From contig JAIYCQ010000007.1 in the NCBI GenBank assembly GCA_027487945.1, positions 51,380 through 115,379 on the forward strand: a stretch of 64,000 nt of DNA. The letters are read 5' to 3'. This DNA is from Caulobacteraceae bacterium (GTDB lineage: Bacteria > Pseudomonadota > Alphaproteobacteria > Caulobacterales > Caulobacteraceae). The notes under the pieces are model-generated. The model saw only the letters and a program-made list of their open reading frames with translations. It did no database searches and was not told where the DNA came from. Below are positions 54,547 through 63,516 of the stretch, one piece after another. Made by a program: the position numbers and the translations under genes. How positions within the stretch are numbered: position 1 is the stretch's first letter; each line of letters begins with the position of its first letter.

Positions 54547-57473
54547 GGCCTTGCCGCCTTCGCGGGGCCGCCCTCGGGCCGGACGACCAGCATCCACGCC
54601 CTGTCGGCGGTCAGGTAGCGGCGGGCGGCCGCCTGGATGTCCTGCGGCGTGATCCGCTCGTAGCCGGCCAGGGCGGACCGCGTCGCGGCGATGCGGCGCG
54701 GATCGGTCTGGGCTCCGGCCAGCTCCTCGAGCCAGTAGTCGTTGGTCTCCCTCGCCTTGATGAGTCGCTCCAGCCGCGGCTTGCGCGCGCGATCCATCTC
54801 ATCGGCGGTTGGCGGCCGGTCGCGAAGGTCGGCGGCGATCTGGTTCACATCGCGGTAGAAGCCGTCGATCAGCGCCGGCGGGATCTCCACCCGCGCCGAA
54901 AGGTAGCCCCAGCCGGTCCAGACGTCGCTGGCGCTCCAGCCAACTGACGGGGAGTAGGTCGCGCCCTGGTTCTCCCGCAGTTCCTCCGTGAGGCGAAGGT
55001 CAATCACATCGCCGAGCAGGGCGGCGTTCCGGGCCTGCTGGACATCGGCATAGAAGTCGTCTGTGCGCCAGGCGATGTAGGCGACCGACTGGTCGTCCCG
55101 GCCCTTGTGGGTCAGGACCACGGGCGTGGTCACCGCGGCGGGGAAGCCGACCGATCCCGACGGTGCGATGCGCGGATCGGGTCTGCGGGGCAGGGCGCCG
55201 AAGGTCGCGGCGACCGCGTCGACGGCCTTCTCGACCGTGATGTCCCCGACGATCACCACCTCGACGGACCCCGTCGTCAGCGACGGCTCCAGAGCGGCCT
55301 TGAGGTCGTCCGGCCGCCCGGCGGCGATGTCATCGGCCGTCGGCCAGGTCCAGCGCCGGTCGCCGTCGTGCAGGAGGCCCGACAGGTCGCGGCTGAAGAC
55401 GCCGTTGTCCGTCGCCTGCCACTGCTCCGACAGGGTGCCGGCGTAGGTGCGGGCGCGCTGGAAGGCCTCGGGCCGCCATCCGGGCTCGCTGGCGTAGGCC
55501 GTCAGGACCTGCATCTGTACGGAGAGGTCCTCCGGCCGGGTCGCGCCGGACAGCACATAGGCGTCGTCCTCGATGGCGAAGCGCGCGCCGTATACGCGCG
55601 AGGCCAGGACGCGCTCCATGTCCTCGGCCCCGATCTTCGCAAGGCCGCCCTCGATCACCGCCGAGCCGGCCCAGTACATCGATTGCCGGTCTCCGGGCTG
55701 GGCCAGCAGGCCGTCGCCGATCCGGACCTTCACCAGGACCTGGTCGTCGCGGAACCGCGTAGGCTTCACGGTCAGGCGCACGCCGTTCTCGAACCGCACG
55801 AAGACGGTGTCGAGATCGGTGACGTCGCGCTGCTCGGCCACCTTTCCAACCGGGCCGAAGGATTCGTACGGCCAGGCCATCTGGCGCGGCGCCTCCGGGG
55901 CGCTGACCGCCACCTTGCCGGAGGCCTCGTAGGCCTGCGCCACCGCGCGTTCGCCGCCCTCGATCGGACCCGGCGTCGCTACGAACACCAGCGGACCGCC
56001 GCCGGAGAAGGTCGCCTTCAGCCGCTCGGAAACGGCCGGAGCCTTGAGATCCTTCACCAGCGCTTCGAACAGCGCCAGGTCCTGGGCCGGACTGGTGATC
56101 ACGTCGCGCTCGGTCAGGGTCCCTACCAGCTCGTTCGCAAGCGAGGGCGTGCGGCGGGTTGCGGCGGCGGCTGCCCGGGACTTCAGCGCCTGGCGGTACT
56201 CCTCGATCTCCCGGTCGAGCTCGTCCTGGCGCACGCCGTAGAGAACAACGCGGCGTTGCTCCTGTTCGACCGCCGTCAGGGCCTCGCGCCAGGCGCCGGG
56301 GCGGGCGGTCACGGCCAGGGTGGTGACCTTGGCGGCCTTGACCTGGTTCCCCGAGAACGCCCCGGCGCTCAGGAACGGCGCCTCGCCGCCACGGGCGAGG
56401 GCCTCCAGGCGCCGGTTCAGGACAGCGAACCCGAGTTGTTCGGTCCATTGGCGGCGGCGCTTGGCGAGGCTGTCGGCCGACAGGTCCGGCGCCGTCGTCC
56501 AGCCGATCTGCAGCGTCGTGGACGAGCCGGGTTCGACGACGATCATCGTCTCGAGATCCCGCTTCGCGACGGGGCCCATCGCCGGCTCACGCCCGTCGGG
56601 ATGTGAATTCTTCCAGTCACCGAAGGTCGCCCTGATGCGGGCTTCCATCTGGTCGAGATCGAAGTCTCCGACCGCCACGAAGGTCGCCCGCTCGGGTCGG
56701 TAGTAGGCGTCGTAGAAGGCGGCGATCTGCTCGCGGGGCGCGGTCTTCAGCACATCCACGGTCCCGATGGGGAACCGCTCGGGAGGACGCTGGCCCTTGA
56801 GGATGAAGCGGAGGCGCGCCTTGAACACCCGCCAGCCCGGGCTGTCGCGGTTGCGCTCCTCGGACAGCACGACGCCCCGCTCCCGGTCTACGGCCGCGGA
56901 GTCGATCAGCAGTTCGCTGGCGGTTTCGCGCAGAACCTTGAGGGAAAGCGCGACCGTCGCGTCGTCGGTCTGCGGCAGGTCGAGCTTGTAGATCGTCTCT
57001 TCAAAGTCGGTCGAGGCGTTGGTGTCGGCGCCGAAGGCCAGACCCTGGCGCTCGAGCATCTTCACCATCTCCCCTTCGGGGATGCCCCTGGAGCCGTTGA
57101 AGGCCATGTGTTCGAGGAAGTGCGCCAGACCCAGCTGTTGCTCGGTCTCCATCAGGGATCCGGCGTCAAAGCGCAGGCGGAAGGCGGCCTGTCCCGGCGG
57201 GGTGGCGTTCTTGACCAGCGCATAGCGCATGCCGTTGGGCAGTACGCCGAAGCGGACCGTCGGGTCGGGCTCGATGTCAGACGTCGCCTGCGGCCAGGCT
57301 CCGACGGCCAGGGGCGGTGCGGCGATCGCCGCCTGCGGCGTCGCGGGAGCAGCCTTTTCGCCGCCGAAAGAAGGCAGTCGGGGAAGATCAGGAAGGCGAT
57401 CCTTCAGGCCTGCGCAGGCGGCCAGGGAAAGGACCATCGCGGCCGCGAGCGCCGGCCGGGTGAAAGCGATCAT
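54543..57473 (-). CDS. M16-family zinc metallopeptidase, predicted lipoprotein
   Basis: 976 residues. The lipobox LAAC ends at Cys20 after a hydrophobic signal, so it should be a lipoprotein. The inverted zinc motif HxxEH is in LAHFLEHMAFNGSRG (His118, Glu121, His122), with the downstream Glu in VVLSEERNRDS. Two M16 halves are seen; the second (RFENGVRLTVKPTRFRDDQV onward) lacks the motif, as usual. These envelope peptidases degrade peptides or are processing factors; substrate unknown. It is followed by the small secreted gene with a 4-base overlap. Confidence 0.93.
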   Translation of the reverse strand: MIAFTRPALAAAMVLSLAACAGLKDRLPDLPRLPSFGGEKAAPATPQAAIAAPPLAVGAWPQATSDIEPDPTVRFGVLPNGMRYALVKNATPPGQAAFRLRFDAGSLMETEQQLGLAHFLEHMAFNGSRGIPEGEMVKMLERQGLAFGADTNASTDFEETIYKLDLPQTDDATVALSLKVLRETASELLIDSAAVDRERGVVLSEERNRDSPGWRVFKARLRFILKGQRPPERFPIGTVDVLKTAPREQIAAFYDAYYRPERATFVAVGDFDLDQMEARIRATFGDWKNSHPDGREPAMGPVAKRDLETMIVVEPGSSTTLQIGWTTAPDLSADSLAKRRRQWTEQLGFAVLNRRLEALARGGEAPFLSAGAFSGNQVKAAKVTTLAVTARPGAWREALTAVEQEQRRVVLYGVRQDELDREIEEYRQALKSRAAAAATRRTPSLANELVGTLTERDVITSPAQDLALFEALVKDLKAPAVSERLKATFSGGGPLVFVATPGPIEGGERAVAQAYEASGKVAVSAPEAPRQMAWPYESFGPVGKVAEQRDVTDLDTVFVRFENGVRLTVKPTRFRDDQVLVKVRIGDGLLAQPGDRQSMYWAGSAVIEGGLAKIGAEDMERVLASRVYGARFAIEDDAYVLSGATRPEDLSVQMQVLTAYASEPGWRPEAFQRARTYAGTLSEQWQATDNGVFSRDLSGLLHDGDRRWTWPTADDIAAGRPDDLKAALEPSLTTGSVEVVIVGDITVEKAVDAVAATFGALPRRPDPRIAPSGSVGFPAAVTTPVVLTHKGRDDQSVAYIAWRTDDFYADVQQARNAALLGDVIDLRLTEELRENQGATYSPSVGWSASDVWTGWGYLSARVEIPPALIDGFYRDVNQIAADLRDRPPTADEMDRARKPRLERLIKARETNDYWLEELAGAQTDPRRIAATRSALAGYERITPQDIQAAARRYLTADRAWMLVVRPEGGPAKAARP

Positions 57474-57700
57474 CTGGTGATGGGTCTCGAAAACTCGTCA
57501 AGAGCGTTGACCGTCACATTCGCCGGGGGCTGCGGCGAAGGCAAGGCCGGTTCTGGGCGAGCCAGGGACGCCGGGAGCGCTCGCCCTTGCCCCGTTGGCG
57601 CCGGCATCGGGGGCTGATAGGTTTCCTGACCGGGGTGAAGCGGTCTCCCGGAGAGGCGCGCGCCCAAGCACCGTCTGAGTTTCCGTGTTTGGAGGCACAG

Positions 57701-59002
57701 ATGGATTCGACGACGACGCAGCCCGCGGCGACGCCCTCGCTGCAAGACCTCTTCCTCACCTCGCTCCGTATCGGATGCCTCGGCTTCGGCGGCCCGGCCG
57801 GGCAGATCGCGCTGATGCATAGCGTTTTCGTCGAGGAAAAGCGCTGGATCGACGAGCCGCGGTATCTGCACGCCCTCAGTTTCTGCACCCTTCTGCCGGG
57901 GCCGGAGGCGCAGCAGCTGGCGACCTACGTCGGCTGGACGTTGCGTGGGGTGGCCGGCGGGCTGATCACCGGTCTCATGTTCGTGCTGCCGGGCGCGGCG
58001 CTCATGCTGGCCCTGTCGTGGCTCTATGCCATGCACGGAGAGGCGCCTCTCGTCGCCGCAGCGCTGACCGGGGTCAAGGCCGCCGTCCTCGCGCTTGTGG
58101 TCGAGGCGCTGACACGGGTTGGAAAGCGATCACTCAAGGGGGCAGGGGATCTGCTGGTGGCCCTTGGCGCGTTTTGCGCGCTGGCCCTCTTCGGCGCGCC
58201 GTTTCCCCTGGTCATCCTGGCGGCGGCGCTCGTCGGACTGGCGCGGCGCTCGCCCGACAGCAGTGACGACGCGTCGGCCGCGGCGGATTCGCCGCGCAAA
58301 CGGGACACAGCGGTTACGCTCCTGGTCTGGGGCCTGCTCTGGCTTGCGCCGCTCGCGGCATCAGCCGCCCTGCTCGGGCGCGACCATTGGCTGACCCAGC
58401 TGGGACTGGTGTTCGCAGCGCTGGCGACCACCAGCTTCGGCGGCGCCTACGCGCTGCTGGCCTGGCTGCAGCAGCAGGCGGTTGAGTCTCATGGCTGGCT
58501 GGAGGCCCGCCAGATGGTCGACGGGCTTGGGTTGGCCGAAACGACGCCGGGCCCGCTTGTTCTGGTCAACCAGTTCGTCGGCTTCATGGCCGGCCTGGGG
58601 CGTGGGGGCAGTCCGGGGTGGGCGATGGCCGGCGCGGCAATGGCGCTGTGGCAGACCTTTGCCCCGAGCTTCCTGTTCATCTTCGCCGGCGCGCCTTACT
58701 CTGAACGTCTGCGACGCAGTCGCGCCGCCCGCGGCGTGCTGTCGGCCGTGATGGCCGCAGTGCTTGGCGTCATCGCCAGCCTGGCCCTTTGGTTCGCGGT
58801 CCATGTCCTGTTCGCCAGGGTCGCAACCGCCGACACGCCCTGGGGATCGCGCGTCACCCTTCCTGACCTGATCAGTTTCGATCTCCCGACCGCCACTCTG
58901 GCGATTGCGGCGGCTGTCGCCCTGATGCGGTTCAAGGCCAACGTGGTGCTGGTTATTCTGGCCTGCGCCGCTATGGGCCTGGCCCGGGGACTGCTCAGCT
59001 AG
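57701..59002 (+). CDS. chrA: ChrA-family chromate transporter (two CHR domains)
   Basis: 433 residues, the long bidomain form. The N-terminal CHR has LRIGCLGFGGPAGQIALMHS and LLPGPEAQQLATYVGWTL; the C-terminal CHR has FATTSFGGAYALLAW-like sequence (ALATTSFGGAYALLAWLQQQ) and GLAETTPGPLVLVNQFVGF. About ten membrane segments are predicted. ChrA exports chromate; in strains without exposure it may carry a related anion. GGAGG is 5 bases before the ATG. The stop shares CTAG with hfaD. Confidence 0.92.
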   Translation: MDSTTTQPAATPSLQDLFLTSLRIGCLGFGGPAGQIALMHSVFVEEKRWIDEPRYLHALSFCTLLPGPEAQQLATYVGWTLRGVAGGLITGLMFVLPGAALMLALSWLYAMHGEAPLVAAALTGVKAAVLALVVEALTRVGKRSLKGAGDLLVALGAFCALALFGAPFPLVILAAALVGLARRSPDSSDDASAAADSPRKRDTAVTLLVWGLLWLAPLAASAALLGRDHWLTQLGLVFAALATTSFGGAYALLAWLQQQAVESHGWLEARQMVDGLGLAETTPGPLVLVNQFVGFMAGLGRGGSPGWAMAGAAMALWQTFAPSFLFIFAGAPYSERLRRSRAARGVLSAVMAAVLGVIASLALWFAVHVLFARVATADTPWGSRVTLPDLISFDLPTATLAIAAAVALMRFKANVVLVILACAAMGLARGLLS

Positions 59003-60246
59003 TTCCCGGGCCGGGTGACGTAGAAGCTGGCGTTGTTGCCGATGGCCGTCGAGGTGCTGTTGATCAGCCGGGCGGCGCCGTTGATCGTGGTGGTCGAGGT
59101 CGCGCCGACATCGGCGTTGTTGGTCTGGGCGTTGCCGACGCTCATGGAGCCGGTACAGCTGGAACAGCTGTAGGCGGTTGCGTCATTGCCGACCGCCGTT
59201 GCGCGGCTGTAGCTGTCATAGCCTTCCTCGCCCGTAAAGCTGGCGATGGCCTCGACCCCTCCGCCGGTGTTGAGCTGCACATTGTCCAGGACCACGGCCT
59301 CGCCCGTGTTGCCGGCCAGGGTGGAGTTGCCGACCGCATAGGCGGTGGCCGATCCCTCGCCGAACTGCCAGGCGCTGCCCTCGGCCTGGGACCGGACATA
59401 GGCTTCATTGTACTGGTTCGCGGCGACGTCGAGCAGCGGTCCCTCGTTCACCGCGCCGACGATGTTGCCGCCGGCGGTCGTCGTGGTCGAGGCGGTCTGG
59501 GCGTTGCCGTAGGCCGTGAACTGGCTGGCCTGGACAAGGTCGCCGGTGTTGCTCTGGCTCACGGCGATGCGGGCGGCGGAGGCATCTGTGCCCACCAGCC
59601 CGACGTTGTTGCCGACGGCCATGCCGGAGATATCAGCGGCCCCGGAGACGTATTGAACCACCGCGCCGCCGTCGGCCAGGACCTCCGCTGCGCTGGTCTG
59701 GTTGACGCGCACCCCGGCCGATCCGTTGGTCAGGCCCAGCGAGACGGTATTGGAGATCGCCGTCGTGGCGACGCCGAGGTCGCCTGCCGACGCGGTCTCC
59801 GCCTCGACATAGCCCTGCGCCGTAACATTCGGCGAGAAGGTCGCGATCTGGGAGATGACACCGGTCATGGTGGACTGGGTGACCGAGGCGTCGGCGCCGT
59901 TCCCCGTGGCGCCGGTGTTGATCTGGGAGGCTTCGCCCAGGGCGCCGGAGGCGTTGACCGTCGTCACCGCCCGGGCCGAGGCCGCCATCGTCTGGTTGGA
60001 GGTTATCGCCGAGTCGACGCCGTCGGCTCCGGCCAGCACGCTGTTGCCCGTGGCGGTCGTCTCCGTGCCTACACCTTCGTCCACCTCGACCACGTTGAGG
60101 GTCTGGCTCGAGAAGATGTCGCCCAGCTGGACCTGATTGTTGAGGACAGCGGCGTCCTGGGCCCGGCTAGTACCGGCCGCGCAGACCACCAGCATCGGGA
60201 TCACGGCGATCGCTCCAGCGAGACGGTTCTTCGCGGGTCGAGGCAT
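58999..60246 (-). CDS. hfaD: HfaD, holdfast anchor protein
   Basis: 415 residues. A signal peptide (LAGAIAVIPMLVVCAAGTSR) ends at AQ. The mature protein is rich in Asn, Gln, Gly, Ser, Thr with repeated short strands (STLAGNTGEAVVLDNVQLNT, SVGNAQTNNADVGATSTTT), like curlin/adhesin repeats. It fits HfaD, which together with HfaA anchors the polysaccharide holdfast to the stalk tip in Caulobacter. The start lies inside the end of hfaB (80-base overlap), in the last position of hfaA-hfaB-hfaD. Confidence 0.85.
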   Translation of the reverse strand: MPRPAKNRLAGAIAVIPMLVVCAAGTSRAQDAAVLNNQVQLGDIFSSQTLNVVEVDEGVGTETTATGNSVLAGADGVDSAITSNQTMAASARAVTTVNASGALGEASQINTGATGNGADASVTQSTMTGVISQIATFSPNVTAQGYVEAETASAGDLGVATTAISNTVSLGLTNGSAGVRVNQTSAAEVLADGGAVVQYVSGAADISGMAVGNNVGLVGTDASAARIAVSQSNTGDLVQASQFTAYGNAQTASTTTTAGGNIVGAVNEGPLLDVAANQYNEAYVRSQAEGSAWQFGEGSATAYAVGNSTLAGNTGEAVVLDNVQLNTGGGVEAIASFTGEEGYDSYSRATAVGNDATAYSCSSCTGSMSVGNAQTNNADVGATSTTTINGAARLINSTSTAIGNNASFYVTRPGN

Positions 60247-61180
60247 TGTTGGTCCCCAGATTATTGTACGCCGGCGTGAAGCCGCCGGTCACGCCGAAGG
60301 TGCCGCCGCCCAACGGGTCGCTGGTCAGGCAGGATTGCGGGCCGGGCATGCCGTAGAGGTTCGCCGACATCTCCACGACCGCCCGTTCCACCAGGGCGCG
60401 GACGCCGAGCTGAAGAGGCTCCAGCGCGCCGGACCCCGCCGAAACGTCAAAGACGTTGCCGTTCAGGAAGTCGAAGAGGCCGACGCCGATCTCGCGACCG
60501 ACGATCTGCTTCTGGTAGGAGATGACGTCGACGACCTCGAGCGTGCGGCTGTTCACGAGCCGCAGGTCCATCGCGATGTTCATAACGAACACCCGATTGC
60601 GGAAGGTGCCCTTGAGGCCGTCGGAGTCGGTGTCGCCGCCCGCGGCGTCCATGCCGGTCGAGCGGATGTTGTAGTTCAGTTCCGTGATGCCGCCGACAAC
60701 ATGGAAGTCGGAGCCGGGCATCTGGCCCGAATAGATCTTGCGCGGCTCGGACGGCCCCTCTGCCGTGGGGGTGGCGCCGTCGCCGATCAGCTTGTTGTTC
60801 GTGTACTTCAGCTCAAGCTCGGTGACCGAGGTATCAAAGCGTTCGACCATCGGCATGCCTGCCTTGGCGAAGGCGCTCATGGCCATCAGGGAAGCGCCCT
60901 GGGTCAGCTTGCGCCCGGATCCGTCGGCTTCTTCCTTCCCCGTGTAGTCGCCGATGCGGCCGATCGCGATCCGCGGGGCGCGCAGGTTGTACTGGCGCGC
61001 GTATTGACCGATGCAGACCAGAGCGAGGGAGTAGGGGGTCGGGTTGGCGGTGACCGGCGCAGTTCCGATCGGCCGGGCATAGACGCCGCTCGGGCCCGCC
61101 ACCGGCGTGGCGCAGGCTGACAGGGCCAGTGCGCAGGCGGAAAGGGCGGCGCCCGCCCTGGTGCCGGACAGGATGGTCAT
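60167..61180 (-). CDS. hfaB: HfaB, CsgG-like outer-membrane lipoprotein for holdfast anchors
   Basis: 337 residues. The lipobox LSAC ends at Cys23. CsgG-like features follow: RIAIGRIGDYTGKEEADGSG, LMAMSAFAKAGMPMVERFDT, FHVVGGITELNYNIRSTG and VNIAMDLRLVNSRTLEVVDV-like sequence. HfaB is the secretion/chaperone partner of HfaA and HfaD at the outer membrane. The ATG overlaps the hfaA stop (ATGA). The Ser/Asp/Arg-rich C-terminal tail is encoded in the region shared with hfaD. Confidence 0.9.
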   Translation of the reverse strand: MTILSGTRAGAALSACALALSACATPVAGPSGVYARPIGTAPVTANPTPYSLALVCIGQYARQYNLRAPRIAIGRIGDYTGKEEADGSGRKLTQGASLMAMSAFAKAGMPMVERFDTSVTELELKYTNNKLIGDGATPTAEGPSEPRKIYSGQMPGSDFHVVGGITELNYNIRSTGMDAAGGDTDSDGLKGTFRNRVFVMNIAMDLRLVNSRTLEVVDVISYQKQIVGREIGVGLFDFLNGNVFDVSAGSGALEPLQLGVRALVERAVVEMSANLYGMPGPQSCLTSDPLGGGTFGVTGGFTPAYNNLGTNNASTREEPSRWSDRRDPDAGGLRGRY

Positions 61181-61608
61181 CAGTTGCCCTCGACGCCGCC
61201 GCTTGAGCTCGTGCCCGCGGTGACATTGCCGTTGTTGGTCTGGTTGGAGTTGACGATGACCGTGTTCCAGCTGCCCTGGGTCACGACAACGAGGTTGTTG
61301 CCGATCGCCGTCGACGAACCGCCGAGCGCGCCCACGCCGGACATGCTGCCCGAGACGCCGCCGCCGCCGGTGCGGGCGAAGACGCTCTGGTCCTCGCCCG
61401 TCTGGATCACGCCGTCGACGATCAGGCGGTTGCCGTTTGCATCCCGGCCGCCGAAATCGGTGAGTCGGTTTTCTTCACCCGGGGCGCGGCCGTAGCCGGC
61501 GTTCATCGACGCGGAGCTGGTGGTCATCGTCTGGGCGCAGGCGACCCCGGCCATGGCCAGGCTCGCGCCGAGGGCGACAGCGGCCGTCTTGAGAAGGGGC
61601 GCGACCAT
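61180..61608 (-). CDS. hfaA: HfaA, holdfast anchor subunit
   Basis: 142 residues. A signal peptide (KTAAVALGASLAMAGVACAQ) leads to a small mature protein with NAGYGRAPGEENRLTDFGGR, LIVDGVIQTGEDQSVFAR and a C-terminal AIGNNLVVVTQGSWNTVIVN / SNQTNNGNVTAG like curli repeats. HfaA forms oligomers on the surface that hold the holdfast. The ATG at 61608 has GGAG about 7 bases upstream; a start at 61629 is less likely. It is the first gene of the operon. Confidence 0.88.
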   Translation of the reverse strand: MVAPLLKTAAVALGASLAMAGVACAQTMTTSSASMNAGYGRAPGEENRLTDFGGRDANGNRLIVDGVIQTGEDQSVFARTGGGGVSGSMSGVGALGGSSTAIGNNLVVVTQGSWNTVIVNSNQTNNGNVTAGTSSSGGVEGN

Positions 61609-61828
61609 AGCGGAACTCCAAACGGACAATCAGGCCTGTCGTTCGCCAAGCAACGACCGTGCCAAAACAGGACAGACGGTATCCTGACGCCCAACCTCTC
61701 GCGATTTGGTTAAGGAAGCCCGGGAGCCGCGTCGGCGCGTTCCGGGGCGTCTGGAGCCGAGGCGCATTGATTCCCGACCGGTATTGCGAGACGCTTCGGC
61801 AAAAGCGGACAGTGAGGGAGGATAAGGC
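61609..61828. promoter_or_regulatory. Divergent hfaA / CBS-protein control region
   Basis: 220 bases with no gene. TTAACC on the minus strand at 61708-61713 resembles one half of a CtrA-type box about 100 bases upstream of hfaA; a full TTAA-N7-TTAA pair is not present. Control of hfa by the cell cycle is known in Caulobacter, but the link to this half-site is a guess. Confidence 0.3.
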
Positions 61829-62257
61829 GTGCTCGTTTCACAGATCCTGAAGGGCAAGGGCGACCTGGTCTTTACAGCGGGGCCCGGGGAGACCGTCGGC
61901 GCGATCGCGGCCCTGCTTCATTCACGCAAGGTTGGCGCGATGATCGTGGTCGATGGCGAAAGCGTCGCCGGTATCGTTTCCGAGCGCGATATCGTCAGGA
62001 TGGTCGCCGAGCATGGCGCGGGCGCGCTCGGCATGCCTGTCAGCGTGTGCATGACCCGCGACGTGGTCTTCGCCGTCCCGGACGAGACCGTCGACTCTCT
62101 TCTCAGCCGCATGACGGATCGGCGGATCCGGCACCTGCCCGTGCTTCTAGACGGACGCCTCGCCGGGATTGTCTCTATCGGTGACCTTGTAAAACACAAG
62201 ATCGACGAGGTTGAGGCCGAGGCTGATGGCCTGAAGGCCTACATCGCCGCCGGCTAG
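61829..62257 (+). CDS. CBS-domain protein
   Basis: 142 residues with two CBS units: LLHSRKVGAMIVVDGESVAG with VSERDIVRMVAEHGA, and DRRIRHLPVLLDGRLAGIVS with IGDLVKHKIDEVEAEADGL. Such small proteins bind adenosine nucleotides and act as energy-state sensors; the partner is unknown. It starts with GTG 61829 with GGGAGGA about 7 bases upstream. Its stop shares CTAG with the convergent Rrf2 gene. Confidence 0.92.
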   Translation: MLVSQILKGKGDLVFTAGPGETVGAIAALLHSRKVGAMIVVDGESVAGIVSERDIVRMVAEHGAGALGMPVSVCMTRDVVFAVPDETVDSLLSRMTDRRIRHLPVLLDGRLAGIVSIGDLVKHKIDEVEAEADGLKAYIAAG

Positions 62258-62697
62258 CCTGCGGCGGCCGCGGGGATCTCTGCGGCGCCGGCGCGCGCGG
62301 CGTCGGCCAGGCTGTATCTGTCCAGAACGTCCGATGTGGCGTCTCTTGCCCGAAGAAGCGCCTCGCGCAGGGAGCAGCTGGCGAGGTCCGGACAGTCGTC
62401 GCACTTCCGGAAGGCGGTCCGGCTCACACAGGGCGCCAGGGCCAGCGGGCCGTCGATCACCCGGATGACCTCCGCGAAGGTTATAGAGTCGGCCGCGCGC
62501 GCGAGGGCGTAGCCACCGAACTTGCCGCGCCGGCTGCGGACCAGGCCGCGCCGCGACAGTTCAAGCAGAATCGCCTCGAGGAACTTGTGGGGCGCGTCGG
62601 CTGCGGTCGACAGGTCGGACGCGGTCATCTGTCCGCCGTCGGTGCGCGCCAGCTCGACGAGCGCGCGAAGCGCATAGCGGGCCTTGTGCGAAAGCAT
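62254..62697 (-). CDS. Rrf2-family transcriptional regulator with a cysteine cluster
   Basis: 147 residues. The winged-helix N-terminus is SHKARYALRALVELARTDGG, then APHKFLEAILLELSRRGLVR and RRGKFGGYALAR. Cysteines at 90, 99, 102 and 108 (LAPCVSRTAFRKCDDC, then ASC) are arranged as in Fe-S or redox-sensing Rrf2 proteins. The class senses iron-sulfur status, nitric oxide or redox stress; the target is unknown. The ATG at 62697 starts at the conserved MLSHKARYALRAL; the GGAG is 12 bases off, so the leader is not ideal. TATATAAT-like sequence at 62795-62802 upstream may be a promoter element. Confidence 0.9.
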   Translation of the reverse strand: MLSHKARYALRALVELARTDGGQMTASDLSTAADAPHKFLEAILLELSRRGLVRSRRGKFGGYALARAADSITFAEVIRVIDGPLALAPCVSRTAFRKCDDCPDLASCSLREALLRARDATSDVLDRYSLADAARAGAAEIPAAAAG

Positions 62698-63123
62698 CCT
62701 GATCCATGACTCCTTTTCAGTGTCATGGCAGGGCGGGGCGGGGGCGTGCAAGGGTCGCGCGCCGCCGGTCCTGGGCTCCAGCCGACGCTGACTGTATATA
62801 ATGGGGTCCCGACGCGGCACACGACCTCGCCAAAGGGCAGGCGGCGGCGCCCGCCGAACCACGGTTTTTCAGAAAGCTGCGCCTTCGGGGGTTGCCATCG
62901 ATGGGAGGCCGCGGATATAGCCGCACCTCGCTCGGGGCCACGGCCAGCCGGCGCGGTTCGGGAACCGAAAGGTTCTTGATCTTCGCAGGGCAGATCGTTA
63001 GGCTCCGCAGCCTCAATCGACTCGGTGATGGAACCAAGAGGGAAGCTCCTCAGCGGCCCGTCACCCTGTTTGCGCCCTACGAAAGGCCTCGGCCCCGAGT
63101 TGGCGAAAGCAGAAAAAGAGCGG
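62698..63123. other. Gene-free stretch between the Rrf2 gene and the rRNA promoters
   Basis: About 425 bases with no open frame that looks like protein. Apart from the AT-rich TGTATATAATGG at 62794-62805 near the Rrf2 side, I see no structured or repeated element. Confidence 0.5.
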
Positions 63124-63152
63124 TTGACGGAGGATCGCTGCTTCGACTAGAA
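63124..63152 (+). promoter_or_regulatory. rRNA operon promoter P1
   Basis: -35 TTGACG (63124-63129), 17-base spacer, -10 CTAGAA (63147-63152), followed by GCGCCGCTCC at the expected start region. Confidence 0.75.
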
Positions 63153-63228
63153 GCGCCGCTCCTCGCCAAACCGGAAGTTTTCGGAATGGCGCTTCAAGAC
63201 GGCGGCCTTACTTTTTAAGTAAAGGCGG

Positions 63229-63256
63229 TTGACTTGAAAAAGGTGTTTCAGTAGAG
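63229..63256 (+). promoter_or_regulatory. rRNA operon promoter P2
   Basis: -35 TTGACT (63229-63234), 16-base spacer, -10 GTAGAG (63251-63256), followed by ACGCCGCTCC. About 105 bases after P1 and very similar to it. Confidence 0.78.
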
Positions 63257-63332
63257 ACGCCGCTCCCTGGGAAGGCTGAAGAGTTCTTCAGCGGATCGGG
63301 GCAAGAAAATCGGTTCTTCCAAAAAGAACTGG

Positions 63333-63360
63333 TTGACTTGGTTTGGCGGCTTCTTTAGAG
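63333..63360 (+). promoter_or_regulatory. rRNA operon promoter P3
   Basis: -35 TTGACT (63333-63338), 16-base spacer, -10 TTAGAG (63355-63360), followed by ACGCCGCTCC. About 104 bases after P2. Confidence 0.78.
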
Positions 63361-63433
63361 ACGCCGCTCCCGCTTCTCCGGCTCGCCGGATGGGCGGATC
63401 CGAAGAAACCGGAACGCTTCGTAAAGAAGTCGG

Positions 63434-63461
63434 TTGACACGGAAAACTGGAGCGACTAGAT
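63434..63461 (+). promoter_or_regulatory. rRNA operon promoter P4
   Basis: -35 TTGACA (63434-63439), 16-base spacer, -10 CTAGAT (63456-63461), followed by ACGCCGCTCC. This is the last promoter before the leader, about 101 bases after P3, and has the best -35. Confidence 0.8.
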
Positions 63462-63516
63462 ACGCCGCTCCTCGCCGCCACCGGGCGTTAAACGGTGGGG
63501 CCGGAGTGATCTGGTC

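Noticed and set aside
61700..61720. Full CtrA box before hfaA
   Set aside because: Only one TTAACC half is present; the second TTAA at 7-base spacing is missing.
63229..63461. CRISPR-like array (regular ~100-base spacing)
   Set aside because: The repeated units are -35/-10 promoter elements with a GC-rich start block leading into 16S rRNA; there are no 28-37-base repeats and no cas genes.
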